A stretch of 64,000 bases of DNA from an uncultured Clostridia bacterium (GCA_946555465.1 CAMNST010000006.1:62001-126000), one strand, 5' to 3'; positions 45,942 to 55,840 are shown, numbered from the stretch's first letter. The notes: a model not told the origin generated them from the letters alone. Program-made: numbers and translations.

Positions 45942-46916
45942 TTATTTGACATTTTTTACTTGCTTTTTTAAAATATATTTTTTTGCAAATTCATTATAAG
46001 AATTAAGCAGAAATTCATTAGCCTTTTTACTGATTTTTGCATATGGTGCCATCATATCAAAAGCGTGATAGCAGCCGTCGGCAATCATCAATTTTGTTTC
46101 GATATTTTCATTTTTAAGATTATTAAAATATGTAACAACCTCATCATAAAACGGCTCAACAGTACCTACAACAGAAATTGCAGGAGGCAGTTTTTTGTAG
46201 TTCGTTTCTCTTGCAGGCGCCGCATAAACAGGCACATAATTATTCATTACCCTGTTACCCAAATAAATATGCCATGCAGATTTATTTGCCTTTGTATCCC
46301 AAATGGGTGCATTATTATCTTTAGAACTTTTCGTTACTCTGTCATCGAGCATAGGATAAAGCGGTATCTGGAATGCTATGCTGTCATTTCCGTTATCTCT
46401 TGCATAAAGGCAGAGCGCAGACGCCAAACCGCCGCCTGCACTTTCTCCGCCAACAACGAATTTATCACAGTCAATTCCTAATTTTTCTCTGTTATCCGTC
46501 AGCCATAATAAAGTTTGATAAGCATCGTCTAATGCGGCAGGATACGGCGCATTTGCAGACAAAGTATAGTCAGGTGCAACAATCACACAATTACAGTTAT
46601 GAATCAGATGCTTTGGAAAAGACATAACTGCCATTTCAGGCGAACCTAAAACATAACCGCCGCCGTGAAGCCAAAGTATGCCAACGGTTTTGCCGGTATT
46701 CTTTTTGCCTTTCATAACACATACACGAAAAGAACTTCCGTCTGCCCTTTTGATTTTTGTTTTCGTGCAGTTAAGACTTTTTAATGGTAAAAGTGAAAGC
46801 ACTGCATTAGAAACAGGAGACAACAATCTTTGCACTTTCTCATTGCCAAGCGGACTTATTGCCCTGATAAGCACACCCTCTAACCTTATTTCTTTATCAA
46901 TATCACTGTTTTTCAT
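45942..46916 (-). CDS. Alpha/beta-hydrolase, hormone-sensitive-lipase-like esterase
   Basis: A 324-residue cytoplasmic esterase. HGGGYVLGSP gives the oxyanion hole, VGGESAGGGLA the nucleophile Ser, and VGTVEPFYDE and CYHAFDM the Asp and His. The family (AB hydrolase-3) takes short-chain esters. ATG 46916 is preferred to the TTG start used by the track. It overlaps the 3' end of the methyltransferase gene by 14 nt, so they form an operon. The natural substrate is not clear. Confidence 0.88.
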   Translation of the reverse strand: MKNSDIDKEIRLEGVLIRAISPLGNEKVQRLLSPVSNAVLSLLPLKSLNCTKTKIKRADGSSFRVCVMKGKKNTGKTVGILWLHGGGYVLGSPEMAVMSFPKHLIHNCNCVIVAPDYTLSANAPYPAALDDAYQTLLWLTDNREKLGIDCDKFVVGGESAGGGLASALCLYARDNGNDSIAFQIPLYPMLDDRVTKSSKDNNAPIWDTKANKSAWHIYLGNRVMNNYVPVYAAPARETNYKKLPPAISVVGTVEPFYDEVVTYFNNLKNENIETKLMIADGCYHAFDMMAPYAKISKKANEFLLNSYNEFAKKYILKKQVKNVK

Positions 46917-47415
46917 TTTCTCTATATCCTTTTTCAAGTTTTAAAAGTTCAATTTTCCTGCTGATGCCTCCGGCATATCCTGTCAGATTCCCGTTTGCTC
47001 CTACTACTCTGTGACAAGGAACAATTATTGATATTCCGTTTTTTCCGACGGCTGCGCCTACTGCCCGTGCAGACATTTTTTTTAGTCCTCTTCGCTTTGC
47101 CAAAATATCTGCTATTTCTCCATAAGTCATTGTTTTACCATAAGGAATTGAATAAAGAATTTCCCATACTTCATTTTGAAAATCTGTTCCGGTAAAATGA
47201 ATCGGTAATTTAAAATTCGGTTCTTTGCCGCTAAAATAAACATCAAGCCATTTTTTTGCGTCTTTTAATAAATGTGTTTCTTTCTCTTCATTTTCTTCAT
47301 CTAAATAACGCGCAAAGTACTTTTGACCAACAAACCATAAACCTGTTAAGCCTTTTTCATCTGCCGCTATCATAATTTCTCCTAAAGGAGATTGATATTT
47401 GCCTGTGTATTGCAT
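46903..47415 (-). CDS. ogt: Methylated-DNA-protein-cysteine S-methyltransferase
   Basis: Repairs O6-methylguanine by transferring the alkyl group to its own cysteine, a suicide reaction. The acceptor Cys lies in IIVPCHRVVGANG, and GKTMTYGEIADIL and ARAVGAAVGKNGI complete the DNA-binding domain. ATG 47415 with GGAG upstream gives 170 residues; the track start adds 11 codons. It is the first gene of the pair with the esterase. Confidence 0.94.
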   Translation of the reverse strand: MQYTGKYQSPLGEIMIAADEKGLTGLWFVGQKYFARYLDEENEEKETHLLKDAKKWLDVYFSGKEPNFKLPIHFTGTDFQNEVWEILYSIPYGKTMTYGEIADILAKRRGLKKMSARAVGAAVGKNGISIIVPCHRVVGANGNLTGYAGGISRKIELLKLEKGYRENEKQ

Positions 47416-47585
47416 ATTTTCTCCGTTTGCTATTAAATTTTCATACAATCAGATTTATTATCTTTCAGAAACTTACTGTTCATCACTTTCATCACTTCTA
47501 TTATATCATAACATGCCATAAATACAATACAGCATCTCTCACACAAAGACTTACAATCAATTCCGTTCATTTTTAAATAAACAGA

Positions 47586-47673
47586 TTTAAAACAGTTTTC
47601 GACTGTTTTAAACTATTTCGCATAGAAAAAACTGTGGCAGTACAGGTCAAAAATCACCTATACCGCCACAGTT
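47586..47673 (-). terminator. Tandem hairpins after the coiled-coil transporter; intergenic region 47416-47755
   Basis: This 340-bp intergenic region has no gene I can support. Its features are a perfect stem TTTAAAACAGT/ACTGTTTTAAA (47586-47612) and, nearer the transporter, AACTGTGGCGGTATAGGT with its near-complement (about 47629-47672), which on the minus strand is followed by TTTTTTCTATGCGAAATAG. The second is the transporter terminator. The tail motif recurs after the recombinase hairpin at 61844. Confidence 0.7.
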
Positions 47674-47755
47674 AAAATATTATAAACTTAAACCAACATA
47701 ATGAATTTTAAAATATAAAAATCTAAAATTATATTAAAAAATTCTACACATACCA

Positions 47756-50224
47756 TCAAACTGCTTTGTCTGTCTTAAGAGCCTCATAGCGCTCTTTAAT
47801 TTCTTCAAAATGAGTATAATTTTCAGCCTGCTTTAAGAGTTTTTGAGCATCCAAAAGCGGTTTTGCAGAACGGGTATATGAAAGTCTGTTGTTTTGTTCA
47901 TCATTAATTTGTTTGTTAAGTTTTCTGAAATCATCTTTAAGTTCTTTAATTTCATGATTAAGAACTTTTATTTGTTCTTTATTCTTATTTTCTTTTGCTT
48001 CAAAAAGATTTTTATATAAAATATCCTCTTTTTTATCGTACTGCTCTTCAATATTAAACAATTCGTTAAGAGCAGTATCATCAGGCTTTTCAATTACGGT
48101 TGATGAACCATAGTATTTAATCTGATATTTTCTTGCTGTAATTCTTGTTCTGCAGAAATTAATTTTATAATTTTTAATTTCTTTTTCTTCTTCAGTTCTT
48201 GCAGGAAGATTTTTGGCAGCCTTGAGTTCCTGTTTAAGTTGTGAAAGTTCAACAAGTCCAAGACCATTAAGACCTGCTTCACAAATCATCTTTGCATCAT
48301 CAATCTGAATTCGGCCTATTTCATTTTCAAAACGGTTCATTTCATTGACAACAAAGGGTGCAAGTTTGATTTCCATATTTCTGTTAACTGCATTTTTATA
48401 CTCATTCTTAGCCGCTTTAATTGCAGATTTATCTTTTGAGGCACGAGCGGCTTTAATAGCACTCTTTGTAACAGGTTTTTCTTTTTCATCAATAAGTTCG
48501 TTTGCAAGACTAACCATTTCAACAACTTCAACAAGATCATTATCATTAAGCGTTGAATTACCGAAGTCTTCAAAAAAGGCACGGATTTTCAGCACCTTAA
48601 CCATACCTTTTTGTTTTAACTCGGTTAAGTCATAAAAGAAATAAGGAATAACATTTATAACAGCACCACCGATTGATGCAACTATAACAACCGTCAGCAT
48701 TGTTCTGAGTATATTTGTATCATAAAGTGAAAAATACGAAACATTAGCACTACCTGATTCAACAGCACTGTTAATAACGTCACCTACAACGGTTCCGTTT
48801 TTCATAACCCTGCTCATAACTTCAGGATCCTGCATAACCTCTCTTGCTGTTGCCTCATTGATACCGAATTTGTCATAAAGGAAGTTGATTATACCACTGG
48901 TTGCAACAGTTATAATTCCGCCAAGAGCAGTAATTGTTGAGAACATACCGTCAATTCTCTCGCCGCTGATATATTGCTGATAATCTCTGATATCAGCATT
49001 AACGGTAGGCGTTAAAATCTGAGCAAATGCATTCATAAGATTGTTCATCCAGAAGCATATTACAAGCATAATAAGTGGGAAATATGTATTAATAAAACCT
49101 GTGTCTGAATCAGACATATTAATAACATGAACAACAGGAAGCATAAGTGCAATAAACACAACGTTCATAACGTTTGTGCCGATAAGCACTGCACGTTTGC
49201 CCCATTTTCTGATAAAGAAAGGTGCAAGCAGCATACCTACAAGACCCGCATTTTGGCAAACCATTGTTATAAGTGAAAATTGCGCACCGTTGCAAATGCC
49301 GCCATAGTTGTAAAGCCAGTTAAGTATACCTGATGCCGCTGACTCAAGGAAACCAAGCCATGTTGCCATCGCAATAACCCAGAAGTATTTATTATGCATT
49401 ACCTGACGAAGCGAATCCATAAATTTAATCTGGATAACATGTGTTTTTGCCTGAACAATTTTTTCTTTTGTGTTCACATATACAACAATACAAAGAATAA
49501 CAGATATAATTGAAAGCGGAGGATAAATATATCTGTAAAGTCTTATATCATACATATTGTTGTTTGTTATAAGTTGTGCCATTATAGGCATAGCAAGATT
49601 TAAGATTGAAGGAGCAAGAGAATATACAACGCCCTTTATCGTAGCAACATCTGTTCTTTCCTGCGTATTAGGTGAAAGAACGTGCAGCAGATTATCGTAT
49701 GATTCTGCAAAGAAATAATAGAAAAACTGCTGAACAAAATTTAAAAGAAGAACTACGGCACAGGTAACAACATAGGCTCTGTCCTTGCCAAAAAAGGTTC
49801 CCTCACCAAATAAATTACCAAATGCCTGATACGGAAACCATACAAATAAAATCGTTGTAATTGCACTCGGTATACCCATTTTTACAATATACGGACGATA
49901 TTTACCTTCCTTGCTTCGGGTGTTGTCAATAATATTTGCCCTTACACCTGAAAGCGGAATATTCACAAGAACCGAAATCACATAAAGTATGTACATATCT
50001 ATAGGTGCAACACCTATCGTGTTTCCGATTAATGCATTTGTTGATGACAGTATCATATTTACTGCCATTACTGCAAGAAACTTTACACCGATACCGCCAC
50101 CTGAATATGCAACAATTTCCTTAAACGGCATATATTTGCCTTTTTCCGGTTCATTCCAGTGCAGACGGACATCTGTTAAAATTCCTTTAACAGTGGTTTT
50201 CAGATTTGTTTTTTTATTCTCCAC
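47756..50224 (-). CDS. GPH-family transporter with long coiled-coil C-terminal extension
   Basis: 822 residues, of which the first about 560 are a typical 12-helix GPH sugar symporter (GKYMPFKEIVAYSGGGIGVKF, PNTQERTDVATIKGVVYS, HNKYFWVIAMATWLGF). The last about 260 are highly charged, rich in Lys/Glu and predicted as helical coiled coil (KAARASKDKSAIKAAKNEYKNAVNR..., KEQIKVLNHEIKELKDDFRKLNKQIN). Ordinary family members, such as the paralogue at 57371 with the same N-terminus, stop near 480. The tail is probably cytoplasmic and may bind a partner or form oligomers. No hydrolase follows. Substrate unknown. Confidence 0.85.
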   Translation of the reverse strand: MENKKTNLKTTVKGILTDVRLHWNEPEKGKYMPFKEIVAYSGGGIGVKFLAVMAVNMILSSTNALIGNTIGVAPIDMYILYVISVLVNIPLSGVRANIIDNTRSKEGKYRPYIVKMGIPSAITTILFVWFPYQAFGNLFGEGTFFGKDRAYVVTCAVVLLLNFVQQFFYYFFAESYDNLLHVLSPNTQERTDVATIKGVVYSLAPSILNLAMPIMAQLITNNNMYDIRLYRYIYPPLSIISVILCIVVYVNTKEKIVQAKTHVIQIKFMDSLRQVMHNKYFWVIAMATWLGFLESAASGILNWLYNYGGICNGAQFSLITMVCQNAGLVGMLLAPFFIRKWGKRAVLIGTNVMNVVFIALMLPVVHVINMSDSDTGFINTYFPLIMLVICFWMNNLMNAFAQILTPTVNADIRDYQQYISGERIDGMFSTITALGGIITVATSGIINFLYDKFGINEATAREVMQDPEVMSRVMKNGTVVGDVINSAVESGSANVSYFSLYDTNILRTMLTVVIVASIGGAVINVIPYFFYDLTELKQKGMVKVLKIRAFFEDFGNSTLNDNDLVEVVEMVSLANELIDEKEKPVTKSAIKAARASKDKSAIKAAKNEYKNAVNRNMEIKLAPFVVNEMNRFENEIGRIQIDDAKMICEAGLNGLGLVELSQLKQELKAAKNLPARTEEEKEIKNYKINFCRTRITARKYQIKYYGSSTVIEKPDDTALNELFNIEEQYDKKEDILYKNLFEAKENKNKEQIKVLNHEIKELKDDFRKLNKQINDEQNNRLSYTRSAKPLLDAQKLLKQAENYTHFEEIKERYEALKTDKAV

Positions 50225-50363
50225 AATTTTGTCCTTTCTTTCATAAGTGATTATTTGATACCCTCAAAACGTATTATAACTAGTATAACAAAAAGGGATA
50301 TATTATTCAATCATTTTTTGTGTAATTATTCTATATTTTAAAATCAACGAGTATTTATAGGCT

Positions 50364-50531
50364 TTAATCAATATCAAATTCACATAAAATCTTCTGAAAG
50401 AGAACACTCAGCCCCAAAATCTTTTTCCTGTTTGCATTTTTAAATTTACTTCCATTTCTTTGCTCTTTTTCACACCGTACCGGATCACCATTGCCCTGCA
50501 TTCTTACATAATCCATAACAAAACTGCTCAT
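50364..50531 (-). CDS. Doubtful small ORF in the transporter/MerR-chimera gap
   Basis: The minus-strand ATG at 50531 opens 55 codons (MSSFVMDYVRMQGNGDPVRC...ILCEFDID) with some protein-like composition, but there is no clear ribosome binding site and no family is recognised. The rest of the gap 50225-50679 holds only the promoter of the next gene. It may be a remnant or chance. Confidence 0.2.
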   Translation of the reverse strand: MSSFVMDYVRMQGNGDPVRCEKEQRNGSKFKNANRKKILGLSVLFQKILCEFDID

Positions 50532-50563
50532 TGAAAATAATGACCGGTTAAGATATAATACTA

Positions 50564-50593
50564 TTGACTGCTTTTTCTATAATTAATTATAAT
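50564..50593 (+). promoter_or_regulatory. Promoter of the MerR-chimera gene
   Basis: TTGACT at 50564-50569, an 18-bp spacer and TATAAT at 50588-50593, 86 nt before the ATG. Confidence 0.65.
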
Positions 50594-50679
50594 TACATCA
50601 GGAGTAAAATTTTTCTCTTCGGTATAAAAGAAAACGCACTTTTGAATTTGATATAAAAATTGATAATGAGGATTAAATT

Positions 50680-51183
50680 ATGAAATGGATATATAAAAAA
50701 CCAATGATATTTCCGCAATGGACGAAATTTAAAGGAAATGAAAAAAACGAAGAATACTATTTCTGCGAAAATGACGGCATCGTTTTTTCTGCAGAGAGCG
50801 GCAAATTATCACATTCCAATCACATAGAAATGGCAGGATTTGAAACATCATCAATTATAAGTTATAAGATTGATAATGATAAAAAACTAACACTTTACCG
50901 TTTTTGCGTTTTTCCTCAGATAAGGGTTGCCTGTCTTAAAAACTGCGGAATGAGCATTTCGGAAATGAAGGAATATCTGGCTTTGTGTTTGGAAGGTCCG
51001 TCAACAATAAATGAAAGAAAGGTTATTCTTAAAAGAAAAAAAGAAGCCCTGCTTGATAAAATGGCAGAACTTCAGAAAAGCATTGATTTTATTGACTGGA
51101 AACAAAATTTTTATGATGATGTTCTTTTGGGGAAAACAGAATATATAAGCAATTTAATTGATACAAATAATCCTGATCAGTAA
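50680..51183 (+). CDS. Chimeric protein with MerR C-terminal dimerisation helix but no HTH
   Basis: 167 residues. From about residue 84 it reads VACLKNCGMSISEMKEYLALCLEGPSTINERKVILKRKKEALLDKMAELQKSIDFIDWKQNFYDD, which matches the effector-proximal helices and antiparallel coil of MerR regulators. The expected N-terminal winged helix is absent. Residues 1-83 (FPQWTKFKGNEKNEEYYFCENDGIVFSAESGKLSHSNHIEMAGFETSSIISYKID) look like a beta-rich sugar-related protein that I cannot name. An in-frame fusion by deletion seems likely. It cannot bind DNA as MerR does. It has its own promoter, so it may be expressed. Confidence 0.65.
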   Translation: MKWIYKKPMIFPQWTKFKGNEKNEEYYFCENDGIVFSAESGKLSHSNHIEMAGFETSSIISYKIDNDKKLTLYRFCVFPQIRVACLKNCGMSISEMKEYLALCLEGPSTINERKVILKRKKEALLDKMAELQKSIDFIDWKQNFYDDVLLGKTEYISNLIDTNNPDQ

Positions 51184-51255
51184 ACCGGTTTTTAACAGTT
51201 ATTATAAAATAACCGATGCACACTTGCAGCACATATTAATCAAGAAAAAATAAAG

Positions 51256-51305
51256 AATACCTATAGCGGTACGAACTTAAAAGGATTCAGACTGCTATAG
51301 GTATT
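51256..51305. terminator. Terminator between the chimera and AraC genes
   Basis: AATACCTATAGC and GCTATAGGTATT form a perfect 12-bp stem across a 26-nt loop between the convergent genes. The distal T-tract is short. Confidence 0.6.
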
Positions 51306-51311
51306 TCAAAT

Positions 51312-52037
51312 TTATCTGTTAAATTCTCTGTATTTTAAAGGTGTTAAGCCCATATATTTTTTAAACACCTTGGAAAAATAATTCAAATCAAGTATTCCAC
51401 ACTGCTGAGCAATACTCTGCACCTGAAAACTTGTTGTTTTCAACAACCGTGCAGCGTATTCAACCCGTTTTTTATTAACATAATCGGAATAGGTTGTTCC
51501 TACTTCTTTTTTAAAAAGACTTGAAAGGTAACTTGCATTTACACCCAGATCTTCTGCCTGCGCCCGCAAACTTAAATCAGCAGTCAAATCAGCATCTATT
51601 CTTGTTGTAAGTTTCTGAATTATAGGTGAATATGCTTTGGAGGAATGAAACTGAACCAGCCTGCAATAACTATATATCATATTATAATGCAGTTTTTTTC
51701 CTTCCTCTACGGAAGAAAGTTTTTCTGTCTTAACGGCAAAATCAGATGAAATTTTATCAATATAATACGGATGAACCTTTCCGAACTCTGCCGCTTTGCG
51801 AAGAAGAGTATTAAAAATTATGGTATAATTTTTCAGATTTCTTAAAGAATCCTCTGTTCTTTTTTCAGTTAAAAAAGCATGGTTTGAAGCAGCCAGCATT
51901 TCTTCACACTTTTTTATATTTCCCTGTGAAACTGCCTTAATAAAAATATTCTCTTTTTCATATCTCTGCTCAAGGTTTTTAAGAGACTCCTCTGATACCC
52001 TCTCACTATAATCGTTAATCCTATATTTTTCGACCAT
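51312..52037 (-). CDS. AraC-family transcriptional regulator with helical N-terminal domain
   Basis: 241 residues. The N-terminal 140 are all-helical rather than cupin (YEKENIFIKAVSQGNIKKCEEML..., FNTLLRKAAEFG), a type seen in YSIRK-like and related AraC regulators. The C-terminal pair of helix-turn-helices is clear: LRAQAEDLGVNASYLSSLFKKEVGTTYSDYV and VQSIAQQCGILDLNYFSKVFKKYMGLTPLKYREF. It is divergent from the GPH symporter/GH2 genes with a gap of about 170 nt and probably activates them. The signal is unknown. Confidence 0.9.
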   Translation of the reverse strand: MVEKYRINDYSERVSEESLKNLEQRYEKENIFIKAVSQGNIKKCEEMLAASNHAFLTEKRTEDSLRNLKNYTIIFNTLLRKAAEFGKVHPYYIDKISSDFAVKTEKLSSVEEGKKLHYNMIYSYCRLVQFHSSKAYSPIIQKLTTRIDADLTADLSLRAQAEDLGVNASYLSSLFKKEVGTTYSDYVNKKRVEYAARLLKTTSFQVQSIAQQCGILDLNYFSKVFKKYMGLTPLKYREFNR

Positions 52038-52204
52038 AAAATCAACCTCCTTGTCTGATTATCGTACAATATTTATAAAAAATCAATATTTAATAAAAAT
52101 TTTACTATTATCTACAAAAATAATACTCACATAATAACTGTGTATATTGTACAATAGAATTGTTAAACATTCACAATTTTATCAAACTGAACAGGGGGAT
52201 TTTT

Positions 52205-53575
52205 ATGGAGTCAAAACAACTGAGGCCTTTTGGCATGCGTGACAAAATAGGATATGCCTTTGGTGATATGGGTTGTAATTTTTCATTCCAACTTGTATCA
52301 TCATATATGTATTTATTTTACACGCAGTGCATTGGTCTGAGTGCAAAGCACTGGGCATGGATAATAGTTATATCAAAAGTGTGGGATGCCGTTAACGACG
52401 TAATTATCGGCTCTATGGTAGACAGAACGCATATAGGCAAAAAAAGTAAATTTATGCCATGGATATCAATCGGCTCAATCGGGCTTGTAGTTTTTTCAAT
52501 AATGATATTTACCCCGGTCAGCAGTTTTTCAAATGCCGGAAAAATATTATGGTGCCTGCTGTCATACTGCTTGTGGTCTGTTGCATATACAATGATCAAT
52601 GTACCATACGGTTCCCTGCATTCCGTTATTACAGATAATCCGAAACAGCGCACAACACTGTCTACCTTCAGAAGTATCGGTGCGGCACTGCCTGCTGTTC
52701 TTGTTATGATTCTGCCTAAAATTGTATATAAAGACAATATTTTATCATCAGACAGACTTTTTATAGTTTCAGTTATATTTTCAGTTGCAGCATTTTTTAC
52801 ATTTTTTGCTTTAAGAAAAATGGTAACAGAAAGAGTTGTAAGAGAAGATAAAACAGAAAAAGCAAGTTATATTTCAACAATAAAATCATTTTTTTCAAAT
52901 CGGGCTATGGTTGGAATAACAATTTCAACAGTTGCCGTTGTAATATTTTATAACTCATCTATGTCTGTTAATAATCTGGTGTTCCAGTTTTATTTTAACG
53001 ATGCGGAAAAATCAACTCTTGCAATGATTGCTTCTTATATACCTCTTGTAGCCTTTATGCCGTTTGCTTCAAATATTTCTGCAAAGATAGGAAAGAAAAA
53101 ACTCCTCACTATATCAGGTCTCGTAAGCGTTATAGCAGGTGTTATTATGCTGTTTTTGCCTATTACCCCTGATATGAAAGGAATCATAATTTATGTAATC
53201 GGACTGATGTTTGTAAATACGGGCTGCTGCGTATTTCAGATTATTGTATGGGCTATGGTTGCCGATTGTATTGAAGACAGTTACAGAAAAAAAGGCATTC
53301 GCGAAGAGGGTTCTCTTTACGCAATATATTCATTTTTCAGAAAGTTGTCTCAGGGAATCGGCTCAGCAGTTGTTGCTCTTGCACTCAGTTCTGTAGGCTA
53401 TATTGAAAGTGCAGCAGTTCAGACTGCCGAGGTTTCAGAAAACATCAAAAATCTTTACATTATTCTTTTAGTTACAGGATTACTGATAATGACGCTTTCA
53501 ATGAAATTTGTTTATAACATAGGCTTTAAAGAAGAACAGAAATTCAATAACTCTGCTTGCACTTCAGAAGAATAA
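52205..53575 (+). CDS. GPH-family sugar:cation symporter (MelB-like)
   Basis: A 456-residue, 12-helix transporter that brings in a glycoside with Na+ or H+. The conserved GPH segments are AYAFGDMGCNF-like GYAFGDMGCNFSFQL near the N-terminus, VNDVIIGSMVDRTH, MINVPYGSLHSVITDNPKQRTTLSTFRSIGAALP and GIREEGSLYAIYSFFRKLSQGIGSA. ATG 52205 with GGGGG upstream is chosen over the track start 52160. It is followed at 30 nt by a GH2 gene, and the AraC regulator is divergent: a compact uptake-and-cleavage locus. Confidence 0.92.
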   Translation: MESKQLRPFGMRDKIGYAFGDMGCNFSFQLVSSYMYLFYTQCIGLSAKHWAWIIVISKVWDAVNDVIIGSMVDRTHIGKKSKFMPWISIGSIGLVVFSIMIFTPVSSFSNAGKILWCLLSYCLWSVAYTMINVPYGSLHSVITDNPKQRTTLSTFRSIGAALPAVLVMILPKIVYKDNILSSDRLFIVSVIFSVAAFFTFFALRKMVTERVVREDKTEKASYISTIKSFFSNRAMVGITISTVAVVIFYNSSMSVNNLVFQFYFNDAEKSTLAMIASYIPLVAFMPFASNISAKIGKKKLLTISGLVSVIAGVIMLFLPITPDMKGIIIYVIGLMFVNTGCCVFQIIVWAMVADCIEDSYRKKGIREEGSLYAIYSFFRKLSQGIGSAVVALALSSVGYIESAAVQTAEVSENIKNLYIILLVTGLLIMTLSMKFVYNIGFKEEQKFNNSACTSEE

Positions 53576-53605
53576 AAACACTTATACGGAAATAAAGGAG
53601 ATTAT

Positions 53606-55837
53606 ATGAGAGATATAAAAATCATCAACGAAAACTGGGAATTTATCAAAAAAGGTAAAAGCACAATGGTTAATCTGCCTCATACATGGAACGGCAGTGA
53701 CGGTCAGGACGGCGGCAATGACTATTACAGAGGCACCTGTATTTATAAAAAAAACATATCAAAAGCAAATTTCCCCAAAGGCAAAGTTTTTTATATTCAG
53801 TTTGATGGTGTAAATTCAAGTTCCAAGGTGTTTTTTAATAATAAGGAAATAACCGCTCATCACGGCGGATACTCAACCTTCAGAGCAAAACTTGAAAATA
53901 TCATGGACAGCAATGAAATAAAAATCGAGGTTGATAATTCGCCTAACGATTTTGTTTACCCTCAGCAGGCAGATTTCACATTCTACGGCGGAATTTACCG
54001 CAATGTGTCAATAATAGGCGTTTCTGAAAAGCATTTTGATCTGGATTATAACGGTGCACCGGGCATTATGGTGACACCAAAAGTAAACGGCAAAAGTGCA
54101 GATATTGAGATGCAGGCATTTGCAGACGGCGAGGTTAAGTTTGAAATTATTGCGGATGGTGAAATTATTAAAACCGTATCGTCAAGCGGCAAAAATCCTA
54201 AAGCCTGTGCTGCAGTTGAAAATGTCCATTTATGGAATGGCATAATTGACCCGTATTTATACACATTAAAAGCAACCCTTTTATCAGACGGAGAAGCAGC
54301 AGATGAAGTATCTGTTCATTTCGGTGTGCGCTGCTTTGAAGTAAATCCTCAAAAGGGTTTTATTTTAAACGGCAAAGAATATCCGCTCAGAGGTGTATCC
54401 CGCCATCAGGACCGACCTGATATAGGCAATGCCCTGCTGCCGGAGCATCACAAGGAAGATATTGATTTAATTTGCGAAATGGGTGCAAACACAATCCGCC
54501 TTGCACATTATCAGCATGCACAGACTTTCTATGATTTGTGTGACGAAAGGGGCTTGGTTGTTTGGGCTGAAATTCCCTACATTTCAAAGCATATGCCAAA
54601 TGGAACAGAAAACACAAAAACACAGATGACAGAACTTATTTGCCAGAATTACAACCATCCCTGCATAATTACCTGGGGGCTATCCAATGAAATCACAATG
54701 AGCGGTGCAGGTGATAAAAGCCTTATCAGCAACCATAAAATGCTTAATGAACTGGCCCACTCGCTTGATAAAACGAGACCAACTACATTAGCGGCACTTA
54801 CAATGTGCGGCATTGATGAAGAATATGTCCACATTTCAGATATACTCTCCTACAACCATTACTTCGGCTGGTACGGCGGAAATGTTTCCATGTATGGTCC
54901 GTGGTTTGATAATTTTCACAAAAAATATCCGAACAAAGCAATCGGTATAAGCGAATATGGCTGTGAAGCGCTGAACTGGCATACATCAAACCCAGAACAG
55001 GGCGATTATACAGAAGAATATCAGGCTTATTATCATGAAGAGGTTATAAAACAGATTATTGACAGGCCTTATCTTTGGGCAACACATGTTTGGAATATGT
55101 TTGATTTTGCTGCCGATGCGCGCTGCGAAGGCGGCGAAAACGGTATGAACCACAAAGGGCTTGTCACTTTTGACAGGAAATATAAAAAAGACAGTTTTTA
55201 TGCCTATAAGGCATGGCTTTCGGATGAACCGTTTGTTCACATCTGTTCAAAAAGATATGTTGACAGGGTTGAGCCTGTAACAAAAGTTACTGTTTATACA
55301 AACCAAAATGAGGTTGAACTGTTTGCCAACAAAGAATGTATAGGGAAACAGACTAAAGGCAAATATCCATTTTTCTATTTTGAGGTTAAAAATGAGGGTG
55401 AAACAAAAATCACCGCCAAAGCAGGCAACTGTGAGGATACAGCAATAATCAGAAAAACGGATACCTTCAATGAAAAATACAGAATGGCAGAAGAAGGCGC
55501 CGTTATAAACTGGTTTGAAATTGATACACCTGTGGGTTATCTTTCAATCAATGATACGCTCGGCGATATTCTGGCAACATTCAGGGGAAAACTTGTTTTG
55601 CTAAGTATGATTCCAATGCTGAAAAATGCACTCAGTAAGAACGATAATAAAAACAAAAAAGATAAAAAATCAGACAGCGGATTTTCCGTTGCAGGATTTA
55701 AAATCAATAAAACCATGCTTGATATAGCAAAAGGCTTTGCATTGAAACGTGCATTTTCAATGCTGGGAGGCAAGTTTACAAAAGAACAAATACTTAGTCT
55801 GAACCGAAAACTGAATAAAATTAAAAAGAAACACTAA
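53606..55837 (+). CDS. Beta-galactosidase-like GH2 enzyme
   Basis: 743 residues: GH2 sugar-binding, Ig-like and TIM-barrel domains, then an additional beta domain (about 560-640) and a polar C-terminal tail. The acid/base Glu is in WGLSNEITMSG and the nucleophile in GISEYGCEALNWH. RGVSRHQDRPDIGNALLPEHHKEDIDLI and RLAHYQHAQTFYDLCDERGLVVWAEIP are hallmark beta-galactosidase segments. No signal peptide. Its partner is the GPH symporter. The tail from GFSVAGFKINKTML looks unlike family members and has a Lys-rich end. Substrate is probably a beta-galactoside. Confidence 0.92.
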   Translation: MRDIKIINENWEFIKKGKSTMVNLPHTWNGSDGQDGGNDYYRGTCIYKKNISKANFPKGKVFYIQFDGVNSSSKVFFNNKEITAHHGGYSTFRAKLENIMDSNEIKIEVDNSPNDFVYPQQADFTFYGGIYRNVSIIGVSEKHFDLDYNGAPGIMVTPKVNGKSADIEMQAFADGEVKFEIIADGEIIKTVSSSGKNPKACAAVENVHLWNGIIDPYLYTLKATLLSDGEAADEVSVHFGVRCFEVNPQKGFILNGKEYPLRGVSRHQDRPDIGNALLPEHHKEDIDLICEMGANTIRLAHYQHAQTFYDLCDERGLVVWAEIPYISKHMPNGTENTKTQMTELICQNYNHPCIITWGLSNEITMSGAGDKSLISNHKMLNELAHSLDKTRPTTLAALTMCGIDEEYVHISDILSYNHYFGWYGGNVSMYGPWFDNFHKKYPNKAIGISEYGCEALNWHTSNPEQGDYTEEYQAYYHEEVIKQIIDRPYLWATHVWNMFDFAADARCEGGENGMNHKGLVTFDRKYKKDSFYAYKAWLSDEPFVHICSKRYVDRVEPVTKVTVYTNQNEVELFANKECIGKQTKGKYPFFYFEVKNEGETKITAKAGNCEDTAIIRKTDTFNEKYRMAEEGAVINWFEIDTPVGYLSINDTLGDILATFRGKLVLLSMIPMLKNALSKNDNKNKKDKKSDSGFSVAGFKINKTMLDIAKGFALKRAFSMLGGKFTKEQILSLNRKLNKIKKKH

Positions 55838-55840
55838 AAA

